In this document: positions 8,076 to 21,853 of the stretch, in pieces | How the letters are laid out: the number at the start of each line of letters is the position of its first letter | Numbering within the stretch: the first letter of the stretch is position 1 | Assembly (NCBI RefSeq): GCF_030867095.1 | Contig: NC_081824.1 | Coordinates: 148,023,433 to 148,087,432 of the forward strand | Direction: 5' to 3' | Length of the DNA: 64,000 nucleotides | DNA from: Alligator mississippiensis | Lineage: Eukaryota; Chordata; Crocodylia; Alligatoridae | Program-made: the position numbers and the translations under genes | The notes under the pieces: generated by a model | What the model was told of the DNA's origin: nothing | Database searches by the model: none | What the model saw: the letters and a program-made list of their open reading frames with translations, nothing else

Positions 8076-11000
8076 GTGAGCGGGGCCGGGCCGGGCCGGG
8101 CCGGGGATACGGGTGCACTTCTCCCCTGGCGGTCCCCGGGCCTGGAGCAGCGCGCTCGGGGCCGCCCGGCCGCTCCTCATCTACGCGCCCCCTAGACACA
8201 CACAGGCACATATGCATCCAATACACACTCCCACGGACCTCCCCCCACTCAGGCATGCAAACACTCAGGGACACATACGTACCCCCCCCACACACACACA
8301 CACACATGCTGGCCTGGGCCAGTGCGAGAAGCTGCCCCTCACTGCAGTGAGGGAGGGAAGAGCTGCCCCAAGGCTCCAGAGAGGGTGGAGGTGCACCGTT
8401 CTCAGTGGCGGCAGGTGACAGAGCAAGGAGCAATGGGCTCAGGTTGCAGCAAGGAAAGTTTAGGTCATAAATTAGGGAAAACTGTCTCGCAAGCAGTGTA
8501 GTAAAGCACTGGAACAGGTTGCCCAGAGAAGTTGTGGGTCTCCATCCTTGGAGGTTTTTAAGACCCAGGTAGACAAAGCTTTGGCTGGGAAGATTTAGTT
8601 GGGAATGGTTCTGGGATGCTGGGACTGCTGGAATGGTTTATCTAGTCCTGGGTTGGTCTAGTTGGGGATGGGGATGGTTGGACTAGATTGGGGCGGCCAA
8701 CCCGTGGCTCCAGAGTCCAAACATCCGAGTGCAAACTAAGTAATGTGCTTGCCGTGAGCAGTTGCGCGACATGATGTAATGGCTATGGAAGTTGGCCACC
8801 GTGTGCTTGTGCAAAGATTCAAGGAGATGCATATTAACTTCTGAAGAGCCATATGTGGCTCTGGAGCTATGCGTTGGCCATCCCTGGACTGGGTGGTCTC
8901 CTGAGGTCCCTTCCAACCCAGTAGAATATTAGCTGGCCTCTTTCAGTTTAGCCAGGCTTTTCTGTTTCTGTCTATTTGCAGCTGAGGCAGGTGAGCCAAA
9001 GCAAGCAGAGGTGGGAATTCCCACAGCACAAGAGTCCCAGTCCTGTATCATTCAAACCCCACTAAAAGTTTTTCTTTTCAGTGATCCTAGCTTCCCATTG
9101 CTTCTGCTGTTTTACTTTGGCTGCTGGATGGCAACTGCTAGGGGGGTTCTGTGCGATTTTCCTGGTTCAGATGATATTGTTGGGGATGGACCTGCATTGA
9201 GCCGGGGTTGGACTAGGGCAGTGATTCTCAACCTTTTTTGTACTGGGACCCATTTGCAAACATCAGTGGCCAAACCTGATGCAGTGCCCCTTGCTCCCAA
9301 CCCACTGCCCCCAGGTCCCAGCCCCCCAGTGTGTGGGGCAGTGGGGGGCCCCAAGCAGCCCTCAAAGGCTGGAACTCTGCCAGCCTGCAAGGGAAAAGCC
9401 CCAGTTTTCCATGTTTTACTTCTTTGAAGGAGAATCTGCTTTTAAAATTTGTTTGTGACCCTTTCATATATTCTTGTGACCCACAGATTGAGAAGCACTG
9501 GACTAGGGGACCTCTTGAGGTCCCTTCCAGCCCTCTTTTTCTATGATTCTATGATATGAGGCAGGTTGAGCCACAACAGATTATCCTTATTGCTGTCTTT
9601 GTCATGAGGCTGCAGCTGTACTTAGGAACATGTAAACCTGGAACCAGGCAGTTACCTGAAGGATCTGCCATTTCTGTCTGTTCCTCCCCCGCCATTATCA
9701 GTGCTTGAATGGTGGCAGACTTGCTTAGGATTCTTTGGAGGAAGATGCGTTTGGAAGATGCTGATTTAGTGACTGGTTGGAGGTAGCTTGTAGGAAATAC
9801 GCTGTATAAAACAGAAAGTGTAAAAATGATAGTTAAGGGTTAACTAACAAAAATAGAAGGCCTTTCTACCTTATGATGGCAATAATATAGTGATTTTTGT
9901 TTTTTGGGTTTTTAAAAATTTTTTTTTACTAACCAAACTACAGAATGATGTCTGAGCATATTCTAAAATACCTGCACAATAGTATGTTTCCCAGCTGTTA
10001 ATAAATCCTACAGTTACAGGCAGAACTGTCCCTAGGAGTGTGGGGGCCTTGGGGCACATCAGCCTGTGCAGGGCCTGGAGCAGCAAGTGAGGTGGTGAGT
10101 GGCCAGAGTCAGCAGAGCCGGTGGCACTTGGCAGTGGTGGCCGTGGCAGGGCCTATGCTGCACTGACCGTGGGGACCCCCTCAAGGTGTAGGGCCTGGGG
10201 TGTTTGCCCTGATTTCCCCCCTCCACCTGCCCCTGGACGGCCCTGGTTACAGGCATCAATAGTGAAAAAACTGTCAAAAGGCTAAAGAGAATCTTGTTTT
10301 CTCAACCTACCCTAATTGTTTTCATTCTCAGTCAATTCCTCTCTATATTGTAGGTCCAGGATGACTTCTCCTCTGGTTGGATTCTCTACTTTTGTTTCAT
10401 AACGTTGTCATCTGCTTAACCTAGGCAACAATTTGAAGCAAGTTTGGCTGTGTTTATTAAAGTAGATATAGTAGTGAAGTTCCCCAGGAGTATTGTAGCC
10501 TGGTAGTTCTAAGAATCTTGAGAGTCAGACCAGGATTTTTAAATGTCCTTTTTTCTCTCAAACCTGTGATTTGTAGCAGGTAGTGTCTGTGACTTTTGCT
10601 TTGTTCATGCCTGATATCTTCATCCAAAGAACTGTCATCCAACTTCTAGTAGCTGCAGTGTTGCTTATTTGCATAGTAAATACTTCTGGTGTAATGTTGT
10701 TACCCCTTTGCCTCTTCAGGCAGATTGTGAATGATGCAAGAATTAGAAGGTAAACAAACTATGGCTTTTTAAGTACAAGGTGAAATTGAAACATTGTTGT
10801 CCCTTCTAGCCTTAAAAATCTATGAATCTTGTACTTCTCAGTGGTATTTTGAGAACCTCCTGCTAACTTTGCTGTGGCTGACTTAGAACCTGATCTTTCT
10901 GTTTATAGAAACTGAATGTTAAAGTCTTTTTCAACTTATGCTTTATAAATAGATTTCCTTTTAATCCATCTTCAATGCTTTCTTAAGCAGAAATGGGGAA

Positions 11001-14000
11001 TTACCTAGCTGTATACCACTTCTGTTTGCCTCGTATAACCAAGATGCATAACACAAACGCAATTCTTACTAGATGTATTAACAAGGACAAGCAACAACTT
11101 AAAGCCCCCTCATTGCAAATTTATTTCAACAGATTTTTTTTGCATTTTCACTGATGCCTTTAAATTCCTGCACTTTACAGTACATAAGAAAGGGGGTTAA
11201 TTTTGTTTCTTGCTGATGTGAAGATGCCATCTTATCCCTTCTTTTCTCGTTTCCCTTCTTCAGTCTTTCAAAACGGTGGAGATTATTAGTTCATAATTTT
11301 TTGCCTATCACTCCTGCCAACTGTCGTGATTAAAACTATATTATGCTTTGTATTAATTGACATCTACAGTTAGGCAGTTCTATTTTCTCTTCCCTTTTCT
11401 TCAAACTCCTTTCCTTCACCACATTTACATACAGTTGTTCAGTTGTCCTAGTTTTGGATTCCTATTCCTGTTAGAGTTGTAGAATTTTCACTGTGGTATA
11501 GTGTTGCTTTTCTTATGTTTGTATGGCATCCCTTATTTTTACCATGTTTTCTTTTCTTTCCTTAATCTTCCTCTCTTGTCCTTTTGAAGTCTTGTACCAT
11601 ACTTGCTGGTATGCTGATCAGAAATGATCTCTACACAAGGGCTGGGCATGGTCCTTCCAGTTGGTGATGAATTACTCTGGGTTTCCCTGTTATGAGATGA
11701 GATTGCACAGTGTTCTTAGTCACCTGCCAAGGAGCCAGGGCCAAATAGTCTCAAACCAAAACATATTGCCATTTGTGAATCAGATCAGCAGTGATATAGC
11801 TAGGGTGGGATGACCGGGGCAGTTGTCCCAGGTGCTGACTTGGGGTGGGGGGGTGAGGAGGAGGAGGGAAAGGGAACTGCTGCTGCTGCAGCTATGTAAC
11901 TGGAAGCTGTGCTGTGTGTATCAGAGCTACTCTGGGTGCCCAGCTGTGGTGGTGTACTTCTGCTCTTCCCATATACTTTGAAAGTTCCTCCCTTTTTTTC
12001 TTTTCCTTCTACATGTTTTGTCCCTCTTGCTTCCACTTAATACTGAGAAAGGGGAGTAAAGTATGGCTTTTTTATTTTTGTGCACATGTACTAGTGAAGA
12101 CAATACGAGGAGTAGTAAAACACTTACACAGGAGACTGGTAGGAGGGGCATGGCAGGGGGCACATGCACCCCCTGAGATTGGCCCCTGACTCAGCACCAC
12201 TCAGGACAGGGCAGTTTTTTTGACATGCGGGCTGGTGGCGTGTTGGGTGGGTGGGGAGTACTAAGCTGCGGCACAGAAGTATAGGAGTGGATATGGGGCT
12301 TTTGGCCAGCCCCCAAACTGCCCCCCCCCCCCCCCCCGACTCAGGAGGCACCAATCACCCCTGTGCTTTATCTGAGACAGTGCAAAACCTGACACAATCT
12401 GCCCTCACTCCCAGCCAATCATTGTGTACAGAGCAATAACAGCATATGAATATTCTTAATGATGTTCAGTGGAGAGATTGCTAAAATGTAGGATTGGCAT
12501 GAGGACAGGTGAGCTGGTATCACATTTAACACCCCTACTGAAATGTAAAATTCCTAGTAAACCACCTGGCAGTAATTTAAAATGTTTGTTTTTGCAGACT
12601 CGCCGTTTTTCCACTTCCATGAATCAGACTGTGAACTTAGAGGGTCTACATCCTGTGAATCTCTGGTTTCACTCAATACTGAAAAAATTCTGGTATGCTG
12701 CATACTGTCTGTTCCATACAAAAAAGAATGCAAATAGGTTGTAAATGCAAGAGGAATAATTTTCTTGTGTACTATTTACTCAAGATTAGCTTCAGCTGGT
12801 TATGTAAATGGAATCTGTTTAAAATGTTAAGCCATGACCATGTGCATTTGGATCAAAGAACTCAAAAATTGCTCATGGAAGAGATTTGCTTGACAGTCTT
12901 GGAGTGTTGATTCTTCTGCCTATGGAAATAATGCCACTGCCTGGACTGTGCAAGACAGTGGTGCTCAATCTTTTGGTTCCGCAGCCCAAACAAGTGGCAC
13001 AGAGCTAGTCTGTGAGCCGGATCAGACCCTCTGCACCAGGATTGGGTCTGCGTGCCTCTGCCCAGACCGTGCTGCCCCTATCCAGGCTCCATGTGCCAGA
13101 ATCAGGACCCTGGGGCCCTGTGCCACCTCCAGGTATATATTTGGCTATGTGTACCAAATCTTCTGACTCTGCATTCATATATATTATTTACAGGAGATCA
13201 GTGCTTTTCTGAAAACGTCACCCATCTATTTTCCTTTGAAGTGTTAGATAATGCATTTTATTTTTTCATGCTCATATTCTCTCTTCTTGCTCCATCCCAA
13301 CAAACAAAGAAAAGATCACTAGTTTTTCTTATTCTTAGTGTCATTAAATCTAAAATTACATTAAGCCTAAAATGTAAATGCCATTCTGTTATCACAGATG
13401 GAACATTTTATTGCTGGCTTCTCTGATATAGTCTCTGTATCCCAGTTCATTTTTGTTGCTAACAGTTCCTGTGAATTGCAGGCTATAATGCCAGGCCATT
13501 TTGATTTGAAATTTATTTTCTATCTGAATTTTTTAGCAGAATGAATGCTGAATTAAAAAAAAAAACATTTCAGGTCAGATATGCATCTAGTGTATAGACC
13601 TGGTGAAAGATGTTTAAAATCACTGCTTGTAAATGTTTCCAGTACATGCTGACTTTTACAAGCTGCTCTTAGATGGAGTTGGAAACTCTTAAATGAAGAG
13701 CTACTATTAAACCAACCGTTTCATAAGATTGTTAACTTCTTGTAAGTATCTGAACACTGAACTTTTATGGAAGAGATTACTGTGTAATGTTAACATACAT
13801 TGAACATAACAGGACAGAGGTGGTTAGCCATGTTAGTCTGATGATGAGTAGAAGATAAAGCAAGGTGGCACTTCATAGGTCAGCTGGTTCAAGGAGGAAT
13901 GAGCTTTCATAGGTAACAGTCTACTTCATCAGAAGTTCATGTTGTATCAGACTACATAGGTTGTTGTCTATGAAAGTTCATGCCTTTCTGAACAAGTTAT

Positions 14001-17000
14001 TTTTTAATGCAGTGGTTTTCAAACTTCATAAAGTCACAGAACCCTTTCATATCACTGCTGCTGTTGTGGAACTCCTAATCCTATCTTGTGAGCTGATATG
14101 GAGCTAAGCAACCTGACCTGGCAGCTGTAGTGCACCACCTCCCAGCCCGCTTTGCCATTACGCCTGGTCTCTTTGTAGAACCCTTGATGACCCTGGGTTC
14201 TGCAGACCACAGTCTGAGTTTGAAAACCACTGCTCTAAGGAGCCACCATGGTCTGTTAGTATTTTCTAAACATGTCAGTAAAATCCCAAAGTGGTCCTCA
14301 ATGGTATTGGTTTTCTAACTATATAAGGGATTTAGAGTAGATCTGGCTTCCTAGAAAACTGTTGAAACCTTGTCATTACCTGCTATTCTGCTGTTAATTC
14401 CCAGTTTTTTATAACAGAGAAACTATACCCATTCAATCACAGTTGACGCACCATTTGAATTAGAAACCTTTAGAAAGTGACACCATGATAAGAGACTATA
14501 TGGGAATTATAACCTTTTCAGTAGGAGATGCCAATCTAAAAATAGGGAGACTTTATTTAGGACTTATTTGCCAAGGGATGGATAAATTGATACTTCTGTC
14601 AATAATTAATGGGTGGTAACTACTAATCTCTTTTCCACTAAAGGTTAATTTTTATCAGAGATCCTATTTATAAACATCTGAATAATGTTGAAGGAGGTAG
14701 AATAAAAATTGTTTTCTTTCCATTACCAAGGCTGTAACATGCATTAGGCCACTTGGACCATATTTTTTTAGGTTATGCATCACTGTGATGCCCTGGAGAT
14801 GCAAACACCAGTAGTGAAGCTTTTTAATGCAACACTTTTAAAACATAGGAAAGGAAAAGAACAAGGCCAAATCCTTCAGTTGAAAAGTGGAGACAGGGAT
14901 GGAATTGACATTATGGATATAGAAGGGACATGTAAAGCAAAAATAAAAATAAGAAGTGAGGGGGAAAAAGAAGAACAGGCCTTTTTCTTGCTTCTTGAAG
15001 TGATCTGAATTTGGGTAGTTCTTGACTTGGCAAATAAAAGCTTTCTGCCCAGCTCTGGCTAAATCCTATTTTTTTAAAACTTGATTTTAACATTTATGAA
15101 CATAAACCAGGTTACCAATAAGTAATTTGTCTTATGGCAGTGTCCAAAGACTGCATTTGGGGTCAAGGCTCTGTTGTCTTGGTCTGTACAAGCACACAAG
15201 GCAGACCAAAATAATCATACTCATGGATTGTTTCCTTTGGTCCAGGTAAAATTTATGTGCCTTAACCAACTATCAGCAAAAAGGTTAGAGGTTCAACTTA
15301 TCAAGGAGAATTGGAGTATGAAGTTTTTTGGGTGAACTGTAGCTAATTCTGGGCACACTTTTTTTTTTTCTGGTTGCTTTAATTCCTTTATGTAGGTAAT
15401 TAGCTTTGCATAGTTTTTGGTACATTATATTCTTATATTGTGGCAAAATATGGTAACTTTTTTTCTGGTTCCTGCATCTGACGTTGCGTGTTCCTTGATG
15501 CTTACAAGTCAGGACTCCCTAACTATAGTTTTTTTTGTGGGTAAAGTAGCGAATACTTACTAATAGAACGGACACCTAGGGATAGCAGATGGAGATTTGG
15601 TAATGTTCATTTACTAGCAGTTGTCTGATGTTTTATATAAAAAATGTACTTTGATACTAAATAACAGTAGCTGCAGTACATTTTTAAAATATCCTGGCAA
15701 CAATGCTAGGATATTGTATTCTTTGTCTGTGTTGTAACAGTTCAGTCAACAGCAGTCTATCATTTACTTGTTTTTAACATGGCCATAGGTAATTTGACTA
15801 GAACTTTTTCTGAATGGAGTGGTAGGAATATTGCATGCACCATGTTTTCAGTGTGGTGGATGATACACTAATGAAGCTTCTCATGATAACCTCTGAGAAT
15901 TATACTGTAGAAAAAAGTGGACAGGATCCTCAAGTTGTGAAAATTGACATAGCTTTATTGATATTTAATTGATATTTAATAGGAGTTCACATTATCTGAG
16001 GAACTGGCATAAGATAGTTTCATCATTTCGAGTTCTCTTTTCTATAGTTTTTACGAATAGGAGCTAAACTGTTTGAATTTACTAGTCTTAGCCTAAAAAT
16101 CAACAATCCAAACACCATAGTATTTTATTTAAACTTGATCCATTGCAGGTATATTTGTATCACTGTCTGGGGAAAGCATCTTGATGGCCATAAGCTTCCT
16201 GAAATCTTGTAAAGATCTCCCACTGCAATCAGCAGCAGCTTCCTATATGAATCAGAGATCTTCATGTGTACTGCATGTTTACACTATAAGCATCTTTAGA
16301 TGCATCTCTTTGGAAAGACTTTTGCACGTTATATGTAACCAATTTATTATGCATTTTTTGGTCTTCCCATCTTTGCTGTGACTGGTATAACATGTGTTAA
16401 CTGTAAAGTTCAAACTAATGAAGAAATTTAAAAATTAAAGATTTAATTGTTAATTAAACTTTTGTTTGTCTAATACTCCATCACTCTCTCTTCTAAATGG
16501 ATAAAGGATAAAATGTTTCTCCTACTACATATATACTTCTTAGATATCCATCCATATTTCAAGGTAAAAAGAGATATGTGCTAAAGGACATCCCTTTTTT
16601 CACTCATCCTGTGCGTCTCTTGTCATTTGTTATATGAAGTTACAAAGGTTTATGCTCTTTAGAGATCAGCAGCATCTGACTGAAAAGTATTTTATCTCCC
16701 GACAAAAGTCTAGAGTAAGTTTTGGTATCTCTTGTTTTGTTACAAGATGCGTTTTACTTTAATAGATGTGTCAGGCTTCTTTTCAAAGATTTAAACTTTA
16801 GGTAGTCTTTACTAGATTCTGAAAATGAAAGATTTTGTTGTCATTGTCAGCTAAATATCACCATTTCCTGTTTTACAGAGTCAAGCAAAGTCACTTGCAG
16901 AACAGAAACGATTCCCATTTGCCACTGATAATGATAACACAAATGAAGAGTTGGGTAAGGCATTTTATGTAAGACCTGTCGGGGTAGTTTTAAATCTTAC

Positions 17001-20000
17001 TTACAGGTGCTGATTTTCACAAAACATTTTTAAACTCTGTTTACAGTTGGTAATTCAAATGATTCCCTTGGATCATATTTACTGTTGTATATTACTCCTC
17101 GAATAATAAAATTTCAACCTTTTGTTTTTAATGGTGTAGAGAGAAATTCACAAATCTTTTCCATATCAATATTTTCTACCCTGCACAGTGGGATACTTGT
17201 CATGCATGTGTAGGTAGATGTGAAGAAAATATTTTATTGCAAGCCTGTTAAACACACTGGAATACTTCCCTCCTCTTAGTTTTCTCTTTTGTACCATTGC
17301 TAGTAATCAAAGATTTTCTGTATACTTCAGAACCTTCGGTTTGCAGCAACTTTAGGATTATTTTTTCCACGTTTTCCAAGTTTGGCTGGAAGTTTCTCTT
17401 GTGGACTTGTCTTGCTACTTCTTGGTACTTTCTAGAAGTGTTCCTGGTGAACTGATGTTGTTATGCAGGCAGAAGGTTATAGTATAAACTGTTAGTTACG
17501 GCAGTAAAAAGATCATACCCCATAACTGACACAGTTCTGTAAGCAAAACCCTTTGTATGGATGCTGCTCTGCTGGCAGAAGCTGGCTTATGCCAGCAGGT
17601 CTTTCATTTGGTTAGCTGGTGTAGCCCTGGGAGCTGAGAATCTCCTTTGGCAAAGTTATATCCGTATGAGAGATCCCAGCTTTCTCAGTGTCATTATTCC
17701 ATAGTGGGATAGACATGGCCTCAGTCTTCTACCTCCAAGCACAGACACAGAAGTTTGGTCAAGAGTTTCTTGAAGGGTCCCTGTTCTTTCCTCTTCATCT
17801 CCAAGAACTACTGACCATTTTCTTTCCCTCTCTCCATCTTCATAAGTAGGGAGGATAGGCGGGAACATTTTGAAAAAAAGCTAGATTCTCCCTTGGGACT
17901 TGTCTCTAGAATAGAACTGTTGATGGTATGGGTAGGCCAACAAAGTCTCCCAATAGAGTTGCAGTTTATGCTGGCAAAAGGAGTTCTTTATGCTGGCAGA
18001 GCTACACCATCTCCCCAGGTGGCTTATTTTATTTTGACCACAGTTCTTTTGTCATCACAGCTGTGGATTTTGCCAGCATCAATATGTTGGTGGAGGGAGG
18101 TAATTAGCCGTGTGGGTTATGGGTGTGAGATGTTTGTCATGTTCCTAGCTGACACAGCTATGCTGGTTTGTAGGGCAGACCTTGCCTCAACCCCTTCAGT
18201 CCTTGGACTTGGTTAGCAACAACAAACCTCATGTTTGGCCAAGGGATTTGGCATCCTACCTATCCCACTTCTCTTTTTAGATGCATTTAGTTAGGGAGTT
18301 TCCTAGTCCTCTGAAGTTTTTGTTGGTCTTGATCTTGTACTTCTCAAGAGACATGAGAGCTATGTGGAGATTGCCCACGGTGTGGCCTGTTGGTTAGGGT
18401 TTTCCAAGGGTGGGTTTACCACCAGTACTCTTTCACTTGCTTATCCCCACCCTTCCACAAAATAGGTGTATTGCATTAATCAGTCTGCTCTTGTGACACA
18501 GCTGTTCATTATCTTGAGCGTGATTGTGATATCATGATGAGTAATGGTTGTAATGTGGATTTAGGAATTGGGCAGAGGAAAGGCAAATGAAGAAAAAGCC
18601 AGGAAATCACAGATTTCTAGCTGTTACTGACTCCCTTTCACACTTCATTGGATTGCAGGAACATTATTTAAAACCAGATTCATTGCTTGGTTTCCATGTT
18701 GCATACACATAGTGATTTTTTTTTAATGTATTTACAAAGGAAGATGCCTATATTATATGCATTAAAAACTTAATTCTGCTCAGTAGAGATCTAACAATGG
18801 TGCAGTTTTCATTTGGCCCCCTCATACGTAGTGACCAGGATCAAATGACAGCCTATAAAAACTCCACTGCTGGGATTAGTTGCTAATGAAGACATAAGAT
18901 CCTTTTTTAGATATGTGGTGTCACCAAATCAGGGTTGAGAAATACAGTAGTATCTTGTTATCTGAACAGCGTTTGTCCTCTAACAAAATTATGCAAATAA
19001 ACACACTGTGCTAATAAGTAGAATGAGAAAAAAAAAGAGAAACTAGTAATGGATAAAATAAGCCCCAATCATAATGTGGTAGTGCACTACAAGGTGCTCT
19101 ACACATTTCTTGTCAGCTCTTAAAGATACTGTTGCAAATAGATAAGAAAATTATGGCAATTGCTGTTCAGTCAAATCTTATGCCCCATTATGCCTGTACA
19201 CTCAACCATATGAGTGTGAATAATGAAAAGAATATCCCATGCATAAAAAAATCATTTTTTTCTGTTGCAGACATGCCACTAAATTAATGATCTAGTGTAG
19301 CTGATACAGCTGTTAAAGACAGAATACATGTAAAGCAGGGCTGTTCAGCTTCTAAGTGGCCATGGACTGCATGGCACATGGGCTCCACACTGTGTAGGCA
19401 CCACTTCTCTGTCTGCTGCAGTGCACAGACAGGTGTCCTGGCCTCATCTGCCCTGCTCCCTGGCTGCGGATTCTCCCTTTGAACCATGGTCTGTGCCAGG
19501 GTTCGAATTACACTTTGACTCTTGGGGTGGGGTTGGGGCCTGCCAGAAAAATTGAGCTGCCCATCATGATGCCCTAATAAAATCAAGAGGACCCCCCTGG
19601 TTACAATTTTCAAATCTTACGGGGCGGCTCTCGTTTCTTATGGGGGGTGCTCAGCCAAAACCTATGTTTTCTAACATAAATTCTTCTAGTTCTATCCGTA
19701 TCTACTTTTTGGACTCCAAACTTATTGGCACAGGGGCTGTCTTCTTTTGTCTTAATCCCTGGCTTCATCAGCTTTTAGTAGTCCATATGCAATACCTTTA
19801 CTTATTGTTTTAACCTAGTGCCAGAGGATGTTAGTGAATTCAGCCTTACCAAAGACAGTATCATATTTACTTGAATATAAGATGATTCTGAATGTAAGAT
19901 GACCCCCAAATAATTAGATTCTGTATATGGTAAATTTCATACATAGATTTCATAGATTTTTAGGGTTGGAAGGGACCTCAGTCGAACATCAAGCCTGAAC

Positions 20001-21801
20001 CCCTGCCCTGGGCAGGAAAGAGTGCTGGGGTCAGATGACCCCAGCTAGGTGCTTGTCTAGTCTCCTCTTAAAGACCTCTAAGGCAGGGGACACCAGCACC
20101 TCCCTTGGAAGCCCATTCCAGATTTTGGCAACCCTCACCGTAAAGAAATTTTTCTTAATGTCTATTCTAAATCTGCTCTCTGTCAGTTTATGGTCGTTGT
20201 TCCTAGTAACCCCAAGGGGTGCCCTGGTAAACAGAGTATCCCCTATTCCTTGCTGCCCAATGAATTTGTAGATGGCCACAAGATCCCCTCTCAGCCTTCT
20301 TTTGCGGAGGCTGAAGAGATTCAGGTCCCTTAATCTCTCTTCATAGGATCTTACCTGCAGGCCCTTAACCATGCAAGTAGCTCTCCTCTTAACCATGCAA
20401 GACCCTCTCAAGGTTATCCACATCCCTCTTAAAGTGTGGTGCCCAAAACTGGATGCAGTACTCCAGCTGCGGTCTTACCAATGCCGCATAAAGGGGAAGT
20501 ATCACTTCCTTAGACCTGCTTGTGGTGCACCTACTAATGCATGAAAAAGTGTGGTTGGCTTTACTTATCACTTTGACGACTCATGTTCATTTTGGAGTTG
20601 ACTGACTCAGAGATCGCTTTCTACTGCTGTACTGGTTAGAAAGTCACCTCCCAATCAATAGGTGTGTTGGTGATTCTTTTTCCCTAGATGTAGCACTTTG
20701 AATTTATAACAAATTTATAGCCAGGAAACAAAATTTCTACAGAGAGTTCTTCATTGTGTAATGTCCATCCTATGCACAAACAGAGGCCCAGTTTGCATCA
20801 GAACCTGCTCTACTTAATAGATGATGGTAACTTCTGTGAAAAATTTATGGACTAAAAACTCAGCCTTATCCGTATAGTGCGGATTAAATAAATAATGATG
20901 CAGGGTAAAGGGTTGCAAATGGAAGCTACATTTTGATTAAACATGGTTAAATTTTAGAATATTTGAAGGCCAGCCATTTCTTGCTCATGCTGTTTTAACT
21001 TTAAGATTTGCAATTTTATTTTCTCAGCAATTGCCTATGTATTGATTGGTAATGGCCTATATGATGAAGCAGTACGACATTTTTCATCAATGCTACAGGT
21101 AAATAGTCACTTGTTTTTGTTTGAAAATATTGAACTTTAATTATAGTTATTGCTATTCTGATTTTGTAAAATAAAAATTATTGTAAAATTCTAACCTAAA
21201 ATCACTGTAGCTTTTAGGACTAATATTTTGGACCAATTCACTCCTATTAAATCTCTGGATTTTTTTGTGAAATTAAAAGGAGACTCTAGTATCAGATGTG
21301 ATAGTGAATGCAACAGATAAACCTGGTTTAAAAAAATTAAAAAACCCACACACTTCATTACACAAGTATCCAGGTAAATCCATTTATATTCAGCTAGCCT
21401 GCTGAAGGGGGATTTATTTACTATCAGGAGACAGGAACACAAACAAATAAAAATCACTTTATTTGGTCTGTTTCAGTTTCCTAGAAGTTCAACTGAAAGG
21501 GACTACTCTAACATGTAGATTGAGTTGTCTTTCAGTATGTTATTGGTAGAAGTACACTGATAGAGATTTTTAGGGGCCGATACTGATACCTGATTTTTAA
21601 GGAGGCATATCGGCTGAAAACGATCCAATTTTCTATACAGCTGTGTGCAGCTGGTAAATCTGTTGTGGAAAAGGTGTGGGGGGCAGATAAAGGGAAGGAG
21701 TAGGGCAGGCACTGCCCAAGCATCCCGCACAGGATGGAGCTGTGGGACGGAGCCACGGCTCATTCAGGGAACACGGGGGTGGGTCTCACTGCTGTGTATA
21801 C

Positions 21802-21853
<52 letters not shown>

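Larger units (their letters stand above)
8076..12597 (+). other. TTC13: TTC13 intron 1
   Basis: Begins in the CpG island, includes a short (CA)n at about 8288-8306, then two CR1 tails each split by a hAT insertion, and another hAT element at 10021. From about 11802 to 12350 there is GC-rich, hAT-like material (AGTGATATAGCTAGGGTGGG at the left) whose ends I could not pair. Confidence 0.85.
12693..16878 (+). other. TTC13: TTC13 intron 2
   Basis: Contains a hAT-like left end at 12957 (CAGTGGTGCTCAATCTTTTG) with no paired right end found, an anonymous repeat at 13811-13998 and a hAT element at 14010. From 14233 to 16878 it is AT-rich and I see nothing in it; the 77-residue open frame near 14775 is lysine/glutamate-rich by composition and matches nothing I know. 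Confidence 0.85.
16955..21027 (+). other. TTC13: TTC13 intron 3
   Basis: From 16955 to about 19330 no repeat or gene was recognised. A possible hAT-like end is at 19337 (CAGGGCTGTTCAGCTTC). An AT-ended element fragment and a minus-strand CR1 follow. Confidence 0.85.

Noticed and set aside
7232..8433. Two minus-strand open frames of more than 220 codons across the promoter and TTC13 exon 1
   Set aside because: CpG-island composition; arginine/proline-rich, with no family likeness, and antisense to a confirmed exon.
14775..15008. 77-codon open frame in intron 2
   Set aside because: Lysine/glutamate-rich by composition, no recognised domain, and not needed for TTC13 continuity.
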